Source: CAVVPY01 sp963750295 (lineage in GTDB: Bacteria > Actinomycetota > Actinomycetes > Mycobacteriales > Jatrophihabitantaceae). From it: 64,000 bases of DNA. Where the stretch lies: contig CAVVPY010000008.1 of assembly GCA_963750295.1 (NCBI GenBank), positions 310,001 to 374,000 on the forward strand, given 5' to 3'. A program made the position numbers and the translations under genes. The first letter of the stretch is position 1, and each line of letters opens with the position of its first letter. The notes beneath the pieces were generated by a model. The model was not told the origin of the DNA. It did not search any database and worked only from the letters and a program-made list of their open reading frames with translations. Of this stretch, positions 1 to 8,370 are shown in pieces.

Positions 1-767
1 CCGAACGCAGGTCCACCGAGCGAATGCGCGAACTGGACCGCGTCCGGACCGAGGTGTTCTCCAACATCGCGCATGACCTGCGCTCGCCGCTGACCGCCGC
101 TGCCGGGTTCACCGAGCTCCTCGCGGACGGCAGCGTCGGCGCACTCACGCCACGCCAGAAGTCCCTGCTCGCGACGGTCGACCGAAGCCTGTCGCGGATC
201 GCGAACATCGTCGACGAGATGCCCGCGGCATCGCACCCCGAGCCGGTGATCACCGCCCCGAGCAAAGACGTGATCGACATCGGCGACACCGTCGACACCG
301 CCGTGCAGACGATGGCGATGATCGCGTCCATGCACGGGCAGGCGCTCAGCTATCACTGCGAATTGAACGGAGTCCTGGTCGCAGCCGACGCGAGCAGGAT
401 CGGCCGGGCCCTGCTGAACCTGATCGGCAACGCGGTGAAGTACACACCCGACACCGGCCACATCGACGTGGACGCGCGCCGCTTCGGCGACCGGGTCGTG
501 ATCGTGGTGTCCGACGACGGCATCGGCATTCCGGCAGATGACCAGGAGCGGGTGTTCGAACGCTCCTTCCGTTCGGCCACCGCGAAGGAACGGGCCATCT
601 CCGGCACCGGACTCGGGCTGGCGATCGTCAAGGAGATCGTGACGCAGTACGGCGGGACGATCGCCGTCGAGAGTGAGCCCGGGTACGGCTCTGCCTTCAC
701 GATGACCCTGCCGGCGCTACCCGCCGAGCAAAGCGCCGAGGTTGGCGCCACCGCAGACGTCGGCTAG
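1..767 (+). CDS. Sensor histidine kinase, C-terminal part (cut by window start)
   Basis: The frame is open to the left window edge, so the N-terminal sensor and membrane part lies outside. What remains is a full transmitter module. The HisKA H-box reads FSNIAHDLRSPL, with the phospho-accepting His encoded at bases 72-74. The ATPase domain shows an N-box (LLNLIGNAVKY), a G1 box (VSDDGIGIP), an F-box (ERVFERSF) and a G2 box (GTGLGLAIVKEI). It would autophosphorylate and pass phosphate to a response regulator, which is not visible here. The gene converges on the deaminase gene and their stop codons overlap around 764-767. The signal sensed cannot be inferred. Confidence 0.9.
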   Translation, partial: ERRSTERMRELDRVRTEVFSNIAHDLRSPLTAAAGFTELLADGSVGALTPRQKSLLATVDRSLSRIANIVDEMPAASHPEPVITAPSKDVIDIGDTVDTAVQTMAMIASMHGQALSYHCELNGVLVAADASRIGRALLNLIGNAVKYTPDTGHIDVDARRFGDRVVIVVSDDGIGIPADDQERVFERSFRSATAKERAISGTGLGLAIVKEIVTQYGGTIAVESEPGYGSAFTMTLPALPAEQSAEVGATADVG

Positions 768-2123
768 CCGCCCGCGCGTTCGGCGAGCGTGCGTGCGGCG
801 GCGGCCAGCTCATGCGCGATCACCGGCACGTCGGCCGTCCGCAGCTCGCCGTCCTCGACCACCGCCGTGCCGCCGACGAGAAGCGCCGCCAGCGGAGCCG
901 GCGGGCCGAACACGAGCGCCGCGACCGGATCGGCGATGCCGGCGTGCCCCAGCCCGTCGAGGCGCCACAGCGCGACGTCGGCGAGCTTGCCCACTTCGAG
1001 CGACCCGATCTCGGCTGTCCGGCCCAGGCACGCTGCGCCGCCCATCGTCGCCAGGCGCAGCGCACCTCGGGGATCGAGCGCGCGAGGTCCGCGGCGGGCA
1101 CGCGCCATCAGCATCGCCTGCCGGAGTTCGGCTGCCAGGCTGCCGCTCTCGTTGGACGCCACCCCGTCGACCCCGAGACCCACCGGCGTGCCGGCGGCGA
1201 GCAACTCCGGGATGCTGGCGATTCCCGCGCCGAGGCGAGCATTCGAACTCGGGCAGTGCGCGACCCCCGTACCGGTCGCGCCGAGCTTGGCGATGTCGCC
1301 CTCGGACAGGTGCACGCAGTGCGCGAGCCACACGTCCGGTCCGAGCCAGCCGAGCGATTCGACGTAGTCGATCGGGCGGGCACCGAAGCTCTCGAGGCAG
1401 AACTCTTCCTCGTCGTCGGTCTCGGCGAGATGCGTGTGCAGCCGCACGCCGAGAGTGCGCGCCTGGTCAGCGCATTGGGCCATCAGTTCGCCGGTCACCG
1501 AGAACGGCGAACACGGCGCGATCCCGATGCGCAGCATCGAGTCCGGCGCCGGGTCGTGGTAGGCCGCGACCAACTGTTCGTTCGCGGCGAGGATCGCGTC
1601 CGACTCTTCGACGATGGAATCCGGCGGCAGCCCGCCCGCCGATTCGCCGAGGTTCATCGACCCGCGCGTCGGGTGGAAGCGCAGCCCGATCCGCCGGGCA
1701 GCGTCGATCTCGGCAGCGAACAGATCCCCACCGGCACGCGGGACGACGTAGTGATGGTCCATCGCGCTGGTGCAGCCCGACAGCGCGAGCGCGGCCAGCG
1801 CGGCGCTGGCAGCCGCGTGCTCCAGCTCGGCGTCCAAGTGGGCCCAGATCGGGTACAGCTCGGTCAGCCACTCGAACAACGTCGCCTGCTGCGCACGGCC
1901 CCGGGTCAGCCATTGGTAGAAGTGGTGGTGGGTGTTGACCAGTCCGGGCGTGGCCAGGCAGCCGGCACCGTCGATGCGGCGCGCCCCGTCGATCGCCGGT
2001 GCCGGCCCGGCGGCGACCGCGATGATCCGGCCGTCGGTCATGACCAGATGGACCGTCCACGAATTCGGTGCCGGCAGCGTCGACGGTCGCGATCGCGCAC
2101 CGGTCGATGATCGTCGTGCTCAT
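764..2123 (-). CDS. 8-oxoguanine deaminase (amidohydrolase), apparent N-terminal frameshift
   Basis: Amidohydrolase-superfamily deaminase that would convert 8-oxoguanine to urate, feeding the uricase upstream. Metal and substrate motifs are all present: NTHHHFYQ, HTHLAET, AHCVHLSE, HCPSSNARL and GVDGVASNES. The open frame for this domain begins at an ATG at 2041 (425 aa). The expected N-terminal strand, MSTTIIDRCAIATVDAAGTE, is encoded just upstream in another frame from an ATG at 2123. That ATG overlaps the uricase stop codon (TGATG), as expected for translational coupling. The two frames meet at 2051-2054, where one extra base follows the codons for VDG and precedes HLVMTDG. This is either a real mutation or a sequencing error. 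Other guanine-deaminase-like activities are possible. Confidence 0.8.
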
Positions 2124-3001
2124 CAGCAGAACCCCGGGACGCTCTGCCAGGCCGGTCCCGCCGACGGCGCGTCGTCGCGGGTCACCGTCCCCTCGATCAA
2201 CCCGTACGGCCGGTCGGCCGCGTAGTAGACCTCGCGCTCGTTGTGCAGGCCGAACGGCTCGAGGTCGACGAGGAAGTGATGCTTGTTCGGCATCGACATG
2301 CGGATCTCGGCGATCTCGGCGAACCGGTCGAGCACCTGCTCGCCCATCGCGTACAGCGTCTGCTGCAGCGCCAGGCTGTGCTTGGCGGCGAACGTCGTGA
2401 GCAGGGTGCGCCGGACCTCGGCGTGCACCGCTGCCCAGTCGACGTCCGTCCCGCCGTAGCGCCAGCGCGCAGTGACAGCGGTGGCGAGGATCCGGTCACG
2501 ATCCTCGGCCAGCGTGGTGTAGCGATCCCGCGGGAAACCGGTGAATTCCGAGCCGGTCGTCTTAAGCACCACCAGGTCGGACACGCCGGACACCACCCAG
2601 GATTCGGGACCGTCGATCGTGACCACGGTCGTGCGGGTGCCGCCGCCCCGCTCGAAGGCGTGCGGGTCGTCCTCGATGCGGTTCCAGGCATGCTGGTCGA
2701 TGCTCACCTTCGCCCCGCTGACCCACTCGAAGCCGTCGACGAAGTGCCGGCCGAGGCGCAGCGCGAAGTCCTCGATCTCGCCGACACCGTGTTCCTTGGC
2801 GAAGGCGAAGACGGCGTTCTTCTGCGTGTCGGTCGCGACGACGTGCGAGTTGTCGCCGGCCAGATGCGCGGCGGCGAAGTCGCCGCGCAGCGCCGTCGAC
2901 ACGGTCAGGTCGGTGATGCGGTGCTGGTCGCCCGTGCGGTCGACGTGGACGAGGCGGACCTCGGCCTTGCCGTACTGGTTCGGGCCGAACACGATGGCCA
3001 C
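2123..3001 (-). CDS. pucL: Urate oxidase (uricase)
   Basis: Cofactor-free urate oxidase, 292 aa, which turns urate into 5-hydroxyisourate. Two tunnelling-fold repeats are recognisable. The N-terminal QYGKAEVRL carries the catalytic Lys, HVVATDTQKNAVFAFAKE carries the Thr of the Thr/Lys/His relay, and NKHHFLVDL near residue 255 carries the conserved His. The length is normal for the family. The gene lies two bases downstream of the HIU hydrolase stop codon, and its own TGA overlaps the ATG of the deaminase, so the three are probably translated from one mRNA. The product of this enzyme is the substrate of the gene just upstream. Confidence 0.95.
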   Translation of the reverse strand: MAIVFGPNQYGKAEVRLVHVDRTGDQHRITDLTVSTALRGDFAAAHLAGDNSHVVATDTQKNAVFAFAKEHGVGEIEDFALRLGRHFVDGFEWVSGAKVSIDQHAWNRIEDDPHAFERGGGTRTTVVTIDGPESWVVSGVSDLVVLKTTGSEFTGFPRDRYTTLAEDRDRILATAVTARWRYGGTDVDWAAVHAEVRRTLLTTFAAKHSLALQQTLYAMGEQVLDRFAEIAEIRMSMPNKHHFLVDLEPFGLHNEREVYYAADRPYGLIEGTVTRDDAPSAGPAWQSVPGFC

Positions 3002-3003
3002 GG

Positions 3004-3318
3004 CTAGCTCCCGCGGTAGGTCGAGTAGGCGAACGGGCTGAGCAGGAGCGGGACGTGGTGGTGCCCGCCGGCGTCGGTGATCTCGAAGATGACGCAGACC
3101 TCCGGGTAGAAGGTGGCGACGCCGCGTGCAGCGAACCAGTCCCCGGTCGCGAACAGCAGCCGGTGCACGCCCGCGCCGACGGCGCCCAGGTCGCTGATGC
3201 GCCCGTCCCCGTCGGTGTGCATCGCGAGCCGTTCGCCGGCGTCGGTCTCGAGCGTCACGAGCACCCCTTCGGCCGGCCGGCCGGTGCTCGCGTCCAGGAC
3301 GTGGGTCGACAGCGTCAT
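3004..3318 (-). CDS. uraH: 5-hydroxyisourate hydrolase (transthyretin-like)
   Basis: 104-aa transthyretin-related hydrolase that opens 5-hydroxyisourate to OHCU. The family signatures sit at both ends: STHVLDASTGRPA at the start, with the first active-site His, and the C-terminal tetrapeptide YRGS. The block HHHVPLLLSPFAYSTYRGS is characteristic. The ATG at 3318 was chosen because it overlaps the upstream stop codon (ATGA) and gives the standard length. A longer in-frame extension to 3423 is arginine-rich and unlike the family. It acts between uricase and the OHCU decarboxylase domain encoded upstream. Confidence 0.95.
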   Translation of the reverse strand: MTLSTHVLDASTGRPAEGVLVTLETDAGERLAMHTDGDGRISDLGAVGAGVHRLLFATGDWFAARGVATFYPEVCVIFEITDAGGHHHVPLLLSPFAYSTYRGS

Positions 3319-4730
3319 CGCAGTCCCATCAGTTTGGCCAGCCGGATCCTGGCGATCTTGGCCAGCTCGCCGAGCGCGACCGAACGTTCGGTGGACGGCT
3401 CGTTGCCGATCCGCTCGCGGCACAGTGCGAGCAACTCCGCGCCGCTGCGACCGCTCGCGCAGACCAGATAGACGTAACCGAAGCGCTGCTCGTACTCGGC
3501 ATTGGCCGCCGCGAGCTCGGTCCGGACGTCTGCGCCCACACCGGCCTGCTCCTGCTGCGACCAGGCGCTCGTCGAGCGCTCACCGATACGCGGATGCGCG
3601 GCCAGCGCGGCAGCGAAGTTGTCGTCGTCCAGGTTCGCCGTCGCTGCATCCGACACCGCGTACAGGTCGTCGAGACTGGCGTAGGGCCGTTGCGAGCGCA
3701 CCGTGTCGATCCACTCGGGCGCAGCGCAGCACGACCGCAGCAGACCGGCGGCCTGGGCATCGGGGACGAGGTCGAGAAACCGCAGGCCCAGCGTGTGCCG
3801 GCCGTGCTCGCTCGGCGTGCCGTAGAGGCGCAACCGGCCGACCCCGCCGTCCGGGAACACGTCGAGCCGTACCTCGCTGACCGCCACGGTGTCGAGCGCG
3901 AAGCGGTGGCGGGTGTCGGGTTGCAGCGGCGTGCGCGGGAGCAGTTCCTCGCCGTTGCCTCCGGTCAGGCCGGCCCAGCCCGGGGAATTGCCGACGAAGT
4001 GGGTGGTGTCGATCTCGGCGAGCGCGATGCTGCCGGGACAGGCCAGGCGCAGCCGGACCCAGTCGTTGCCGTCGTCGCGGCGGCGCGCGGTCTCCCAACC
4101 GTCACCCATCACCCGCGCGAGACCGGGCTTGATCAGGTTGTTCGGCGACGAGTAGAAGGCGTTGCTGCAGTCGAGCACCCGCGCGCCGTTGTCGAGCGCG
4201 GCGAGGTCGATCGTCGTGGTGAGCAGGCGCGGGTCGGGCACCGGTTCGCCGAGTACACGCAGCCTGGCCACGCCGCCGTCGGGGTGGATCGTCAGCCGGA
4301 CATGCGTCCAGCGCCGCGTATCGGTGACGGCGAACTCGTGTCGCGTGTCGCCCTTGAGGCCGGTACGTGCAACCAGGGTCGTCCAGTCGGCTGCGTCCAG
4401 GTCGGCCACCGACGGGTGCCCGTCCAGCCCGCAGCCCGAGACGGACGCTTCCGGCGGGTAGTTGCCGGTGAAGAACGCGGTGTCGACGACGACCGTGCGG
4501 ACGACGCCCGGGCAGCCGAGCCGGACGACGGCGTGGTCCTCGCCGGGCTCGCGGCGGCGGCGGGTCTCCCACCCGTCCATGACCTGGCCCTTCGGGCCGA
4601 AGGTGTGCGGGGTGAACACCGGCGCCTCGGTGCGGATCAGGTTCTCGCGTGCCGCGAACAGTTCGTCATTCGCGGCGACGACGCTGCCGCCGAGATCGCG
4701 CGAGGCCAGGTCGGGCAGGAATTCGCTCAT
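3315..4730 (-). CDS. alc: Allantoicase fused to OHCU decarboxylase
   Basis: 471-aa two-domain protein. Residues about 1-315 are an allantoicase made of two homologous jelly-roll repeats. Each begins with a related core (VMDGWETRRRR and VMGDGWETARRR) and contains a matching DTAFFTGNYPP or DTTHFVGNSPG segment. This domain hydrolyses allantoate to ureidoglycolate and urea. Residues about 318-471 are an OHCU decarboxylase (UraD-type), shown by HPRIGE, FGYVYLVCASGRS and ELAKIARIRLAKLM. That domain makes S-allantoin. The fused activities are not consecutive steps, because allantoinase acts between them. The gene overlaps uraH by 4 bases (ATGA) and is preceded by a 103-bp gap holding a palindromic repeat. 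Confidence 0.9.
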   Translation of the reverse strand: MSEFLPDLASRDLGGSVVAANDELFAARENLIRTEAPVFTPHTFGPKGQVMDGWETRRRREPGEDHAVVRLGCPGVVRTVVVDTAFFTGNYPPEASVSGCGLDGHPSVADLDAADWTTLVARTGLKGDTRHEFAVTDTRRWTHVRLTIHPDGGVARLRVLGEPVPDPRLLTTTIDLAALDNGARVLDCSNAFYSSPNNLIKPGLARVMGDGWETARRRDDGNDWVRLRLACPGSIALAEIDTTHFVGNSPGWAGLTGGNGEELLPRTPLQPDTRHRFALDTVAVSEVRLDVFPDGGVGRLRLYGTPSEHGRHTLGLRFLDLVPDAQAAGLLRSCCAAPEWIDTVRSQRPYASLDDLYAVSDAATANLDDDNFAAALAAHPRIGERSTSAWSQQEQAGVGADVRTELAAANAEYEQRFGYVYLVCASGRSGAELLALCRERIGNEPSTERSVALGELAKIARIRLAKLMGLR

Positions 4731-4754
4731 CTCACTCCCTCGCCGCGTCCGCGG

Positions 4755-4809
4755 GTTTCCCCGCGTTCGGTCGCTTGGCGGGCCGGTAACCGGACGAAAG
4801 CGGGGAAAG
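4755..4809. repeat. 55-bp palindromic intergenic repeat, copy 1
   Basis: Starts with GTTTCCCCGC and ends with GCGGGGAAAG, so the ends form a 9-bp inverted repeat. The interior contains GGTCGCTTGG and ACCGGACG. It fills most of the gap between the allantoinase and allantoicase genes. Two further copies with the same ends and length lie at 16243-16297 and 16317-16371. It resembles a REP/MITE-type element. It could also form an RNA hairpin inside the operon transcript. Confidence 0.75.
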
Positions 4810-4833
4810 GCCGTGCGGCGGCGCCGGTCGTCG

Positions 4834-6174
4834 TCACCGGGACCGCACCAGCAGCCGGCCGCGCGGTTCGTCCCCGGCGCCGACCTCGACGCCGTGCAGC
4901 CAGGTCCGCCGGACCACCCCGGTCAGCCGCAGGCCGTCGTAGGGGGTCACCGGATTGCGGTGGGCGAGAGTGCGGGCGTCCACGACGAACTCCTCCTCCG
5001 GCGCGAAGGCGACCAGGTCGCCCGCGGCTCCAACCGCGATCCTGCCCCTGTCGGGCAGCCCGGCGAGATCCGCCGTGCGGGTGGCCATCCAGTCGATCAC
5101 ATCCACCAACGTGAAACCACGGACGCGCGCGTGCGTCCAGACCGCCGGCAACCCGAGCTGCACCGACGCGATACCGCCCCAGGCCGTCCCGAAGTCACCG
5201 CGCTTGAGCTCGGGCGTGCACGGAGAGTGGTCGGACACGATCGTGTCGATCAACCCGGCGCGCAGACCCTGCCACAGCGCGTCGCGGTTCGCGTCGTCGC
5301 GGATCGGCGGGCAGCACTTGAACTGGGTCGCGCCGTCCGGAATCTCGCCCGCGGCGAAGCTGAGGTAGTGCGGGCAGGTCTCGACGGTGACCGCAGTACC
5401 GGCCGCGCGCGCGTCCGCGATGATCGGCAGGGCGGCCGCACTCGACAGGTGCAGCACGTGCATGCGGCACCCGGTGTCGCCGGCGAGATCGAGCAACCGG
5501 GCGATGGCCCGGGTCTCGGCCTCCGGCGGCCGCGAATCGAGAAATGTCGCGTAATCAAGGCGATTCGGCGCATCGTGCACCGACCCGGCATCCTCGGCAT
5601 GCACGATCAGCAGGCCGCCGAACTCGGCGATCGTGCGCATGGCAGCTGCGAGCTCCGCTGCGTCCAGCGGCGGGAACTCGTCGACGCCGCTGGGCAGCAG
5701 GAAGCACTTGAATCCGAACACACCTGCCGCGTGCAGCGGGGCGAGCTCGGCGAGGTTGCCGGGGATCGCGCCGCCCCAGAACCCGACGTCCACGTAGCAC
5801 TGACCGGCCGCAGCCGAGCGCTTCACGGTGAGCGCAGCCGGGTCGCAGGTCGGCGGGATGCTGTTGAGCGGCATGTCGATCAACGTGGTGACACCGCCGA
5901 GCGCGGCAGCACGGGTCGCGGTCGCGAAACCTTCCCACTCGGTGCGCCCCGGTTCGTTGACGTGCACGTGGGTATCGACCAGACCGGGCAGCAGCACCTC
6001 GTCCGCACCGAGCTCGACGTCCGGGTGCCGGGTGCTGTCGGTCGAGACGATCCGCCCGCCGTCGATCTCGAGGGTCACCGGACGCTCGCCACCGGGCGTG
6101 ATCGCCCGCGCGGCCCGGATGACTCTGACCGCCGCGGACGGCAGGGCGCGGTGCGCCGGATTCACCTCGCTCAC
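4834..6174 (-). CDS. allB: Allantoinase
   Basis: 446-aa cyclic amidohydrolase that opens allantoin to allantoate. Dinuclear-metal motifs are visible: VDTHVHVNEPGRTEWEG, GFKCFL with the Lys expected to be carboxylated, HAED, HLSS and the late SDHSPCTPE Asp motif. The GTG start at 6174 overlaps the glycerate kinase stop (GTGA) and gives the usual family length. An upstream in-frame ATG at 6321 would add an arginine-rich stretch and overlap the neighbour by 150 bases. It lies between uricase-derived allantoin production and the allantoicase domain encoded next, and is probably expressed as one operon with them. Confidence 0.95.
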   Translation of the reverse strand: MSEVNPAHRALPSAAVRVIRAARAITPGGERPVTLEIDGGRIVSTDSTRHPDVELGADEVLLPGLVDTHVHVNEPGRTEWEGFATATRAAALGGVTTLIDMPLNSIPPTCDPAALTVKRSAAAGQCYVDVGFWGGAIPGNLAELAPLHAAGVFGFKCFLLPSGVDEFPPLDAAELAAAMRTIAEFGGLLIVHAEDAGSVHDAPNRLDYATFLDSRPPEAETRAIARLLDLAGDTGCRMHVLHLSSAAALPIIADARAAGTAVTVETCPHYLSFAAGEIPDGATQFKCCPPIRDDANRDALWQGLRAGLIDTIVSDHSPCTPELKRGDFGTAWGGIASVQLGLPAVWTHARVRGFTLVDVIDWMATRTADLAGLPDRGRIAVGAAGDLVAFAPEEEFVVDARTLAHRNPVTPYDGLRLTGVVRRTWLHGVEVGAGDEPRGRLLVRSR

Positions 6175-7178
6175 AGCCAGTCCCGCGCGATCGCCCGCGC
6201 CTGCTGCTCGAGCAGGTCGGCCGCGTGGGCGATGCTGCGGTCGGCGTCGGGCTCGAGCGCGGCGAGCGGGTAGCAGGCGCGGATACCCACCGCGTGCAAC
6301 TGCGCCTCGGACAGCGCGCACCGTCCGGCCACCGCGACGACCGGCAGGTCGCCCGCTGCCCGCGCCACCCCGACCGGGGCCTTGCCGGCCAGCGACTGCT
6401 CGTCCAGCGTCCCTTCGCCGGTGATGACCAGATCGGCACCGCGGACGGCTTCGCGGAAACCCACGAGATCGAGGACGAGGTCGATGCCCGGGCGCAGGCT
6501 GGCGCCGAGCGTCAGCAAGGCGTAACCCACACCTCCCGCCGCACCGGCACCGGGACGGTCGGCGTGCTGCGCACCCAGTTCACCGACCCAGGCACGTAGC
6601 CGCCGTTCGAGTTCGACGACCTCCTGCGCGGTGGCGCCCTTCTGCGGGGCGAACACCGCGGCCGCGCCGTTCGGGCCCAGCAGCGGATTGGTCACGTCCG
6701 AGGCGACGATCAGCTCGATCCCGTCGAGCTCGGCGGACCCGAGACCGGCGAGCAGTCCGCGGCCACCATCCGTGCTCGCGCTGCCGCCGATGCCGACGAT
6801 CACCTGGGTCGCGCCGTCGTCGACTGCCGCGCGGATGACCTCGCCGAGACCGCGGCTGCTCGCACCCATCGGGTCGGGGACGCCGCCGGGCAACCGGGCC
6901 AGCCCGCACACGCACGCGAGCTCGACGACCGCGGTGTCACCCCGGCGGGCGTAGCCGGCCTCGACCGGTTCGCCGGTCGGGCCGCTCGCCGTCACCGGGA
7001 TGCGCTCGAAACCGGCGGCCACCGCCGCGTCCACGGTGCCGTCTCCGCCGTCCGCGATCGGGACCTCGACGATCTCGACGTCCACGCGCGCAGCACGCAG
7101 CCCGGCGGCCAGCGCGGCCGACACGTGCGCGGCGTCCAGTGACCCCTTGAACTTGTCCGGGGCCAGCACCACGCGCAT
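6171..7178 (-). CDS. glxK: Glycerate kinase (GlxK family)
   Basis: 335-aa type-I glycerate kinase that phosphorylates D-glycerate. The start MRVVLAPDKFKGSL is the standard N-terminus of the family. IADGGDGTVDA, GIGGSASTDGG, FAPQKGA and VITGEGTLDEQS are conserved blocks. The start at 7178 was chosen on this basis, and the frame upstream to 7373 is not protein-like. In allantoin-degrading bacteria this enzyme handles glycerate formed from glyoxylate. The carboligase and tartronate semialdehyde reductase needed for that branch are not in the window, so they must be elsewhere if the branch works. Its stop overlaps the allantoinase GTG. Confidence 0.92.
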   Translation of the reverse strand: MRVVLAPDKFKGSLDAAHVSAALAAGLRAARVDVEIVEVPIADGGDGTVDAAVAAGFERIPVTASGPTGEPVEAGYARRGDTAVVELACVCGLARLPGGVPDPMGASSRGLGEVIRAAVDDGATQVIVGIGGSASTDGGRGLLAGLGSAELDGIELIVASDVTNPLLGPNGAAAVFAPQKGATAQEVVELERRLRAWVGELGAQHADRPGAGAAGGVGYALLTLGASLRPGIDLVLDLVGFREAVRGADLVITGEGTLDEQSLAGKAPVGVARAAGDLPVVAVAGRCALSEAQLHAVGIRACYPLAALEPDADRSIAHAADLLEQQARAIARDWL

Positions 7179-7218
7179 CACGTCAGCATGGCAGTCGGGG
7201 ACGCGGAACCGGCGGGCA

Positions 7219-8370
7219 TCACGCCACGCGGCGGCGGTACAGGTGGTCGAGCGTCGCGGCGTCGGCACCGGCGCGATCGCTGACCTCGTCGGCGTCCAGC
7301 GCGCCGCAGTGCAGCCCGCGAACGAGCAGCGCGGCCATCGCCTGCGCGGTGGCGGGTTCGTCGAGGACGGCACCGCCGGACCGGTTCAGGTACGCGCGCA
7401 GCCGGTCGCACGCGTCGGGCATGCCCTCGCGATAGAAGGTGTAGGTCGCGGCGTAGCGGGTGACCAGCTGCACCGGATGCAAGTCCCAGCCCTGGTAGAA
7501 GCCGCGTTCGAGGGCCCGCCGGACCAGCCGCGCGTGCAGCGCCCACGCGTCATGGACGCGCTCGCCCACCGGCAGCACGTTGGTCGAGCCGTCCGAGAGG
7601 CGCACGCCCGTCCCCGCCGCCGCCACCTGCATGACGGCCTTCGCGTGATCGGCGGCCGGGTGCTCGAGCGATTGGTACGGCGCCGCGATGCCGCACGCCG
7701 CGCTGTAGTCGTAGGTGCCGTAGTGCAGTCCGGTCAGCCGTCCACCGCCCGCGCGGATCAGCTGCGGTACGACGAGGACGGACTGCGGGGTTTCGATCTG
7801 GATCTCGAATCGAAGCCGGCCGCGGTCGAACCGGTGTGCGTCCTCGAGCGCGGCGCACACCTCGACGAACGCACTCACCTGGTCGATGTGGGTCACCTTC
7901 GGCAGCGTCACGACGAAGCCGTCCGCCAACCCGCCGTCGAGTACCAGGTCGAGCGTGCGCACGCCGCGCCGCCTCGACGACGGTTCCAGGCTCTTGATGC
8001 GAACACCGCAGAACGGGGTCAGCCCGGCCAGCGTTGCGCCCACCCGGACCGCGTCCGCGTCCTCGTCCGGGTGCGCGCCGTAGCCGTCCTCGAAGTCGAC
8101 GCGCAGGTCCTCGATCGGCTCGCTCGCCAGCTTGCGGCGCACTCGCGCGTCGACCTCCGCGTTCATCTGGTAGCCGTGCTCGTCGAGGGCGGCGAGCGCC
8201 AGGGCACCCCATTCGGCCGGCAGGCCTGGCGAAAACCGGTCGGCCGGGACGTAGACGGTGTGCACTGGCTGCCGCGTGCCGTCGTCACCGGGATAGCTGG
8301 CCGCGGACTCGCGATCGGCCGGGACGAGGGCAGCGTCGAGGCGGTCGTACACGTCGTCCGGCAGGATCAT
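7219..8370 (-). CDS. HpcH/HpaI aldolase / citrate-lyase-like protein (DUF6986 type)
   Basis: 383 aa, with the TIM-barrel core of the citrate lyase beta / malyl-CoA lyase superfamily. The metal/acid segment is DLRVDFEDGYG, followed by RIKSLEPS, FVVTLPKV, FEIQIETPQ and GLHYGTYDYSAACG. I recognise it as the kind of protein that commonly sits beside malate synthase in actinobacteria. No reaction can be assigned from sequence, but a C-C lyase or ligase step on a glyoxylate-derived acid would fit. Its ATG shares a base with the malate synthase stop codon (TGATG), which implies coupled translation. A 40-bp gap separates it from glxK. Confidence 0.75.
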   Translation of the reverse strand: MILPDDVYDRLDAALVPADRESAASYPGDDGTRQPVHTVYVPADRFSPGLPAEWGALALAALDEHGYQMNAEVDARVRRKLASEPIEDLRVDFEDGYGAHPDEDADAVRVGATLAGLTPFCGVRIKSLEPSSRRRGVRTLDLVLDGGLADGFVVTLPKVTHIDQVSAFVEVCAALEDAHRFDRGRLRFEIQIETPQSVLVVPQLIRAGGGRLTGLHYGTYDYSAACGIAAPYQSLEHPAADHAKAVMQVAAAGTGVRLSDGSTNVLPVGERVHDAWALHARLVRRALERGFYQGWDLHPVQLVTRYAATYTFYREGMPDACDRLRAYLNRSGGAVLDEPATAQAMAALLVRGLHCGALDADEVSDRAGADAATLDHLYRRRVA

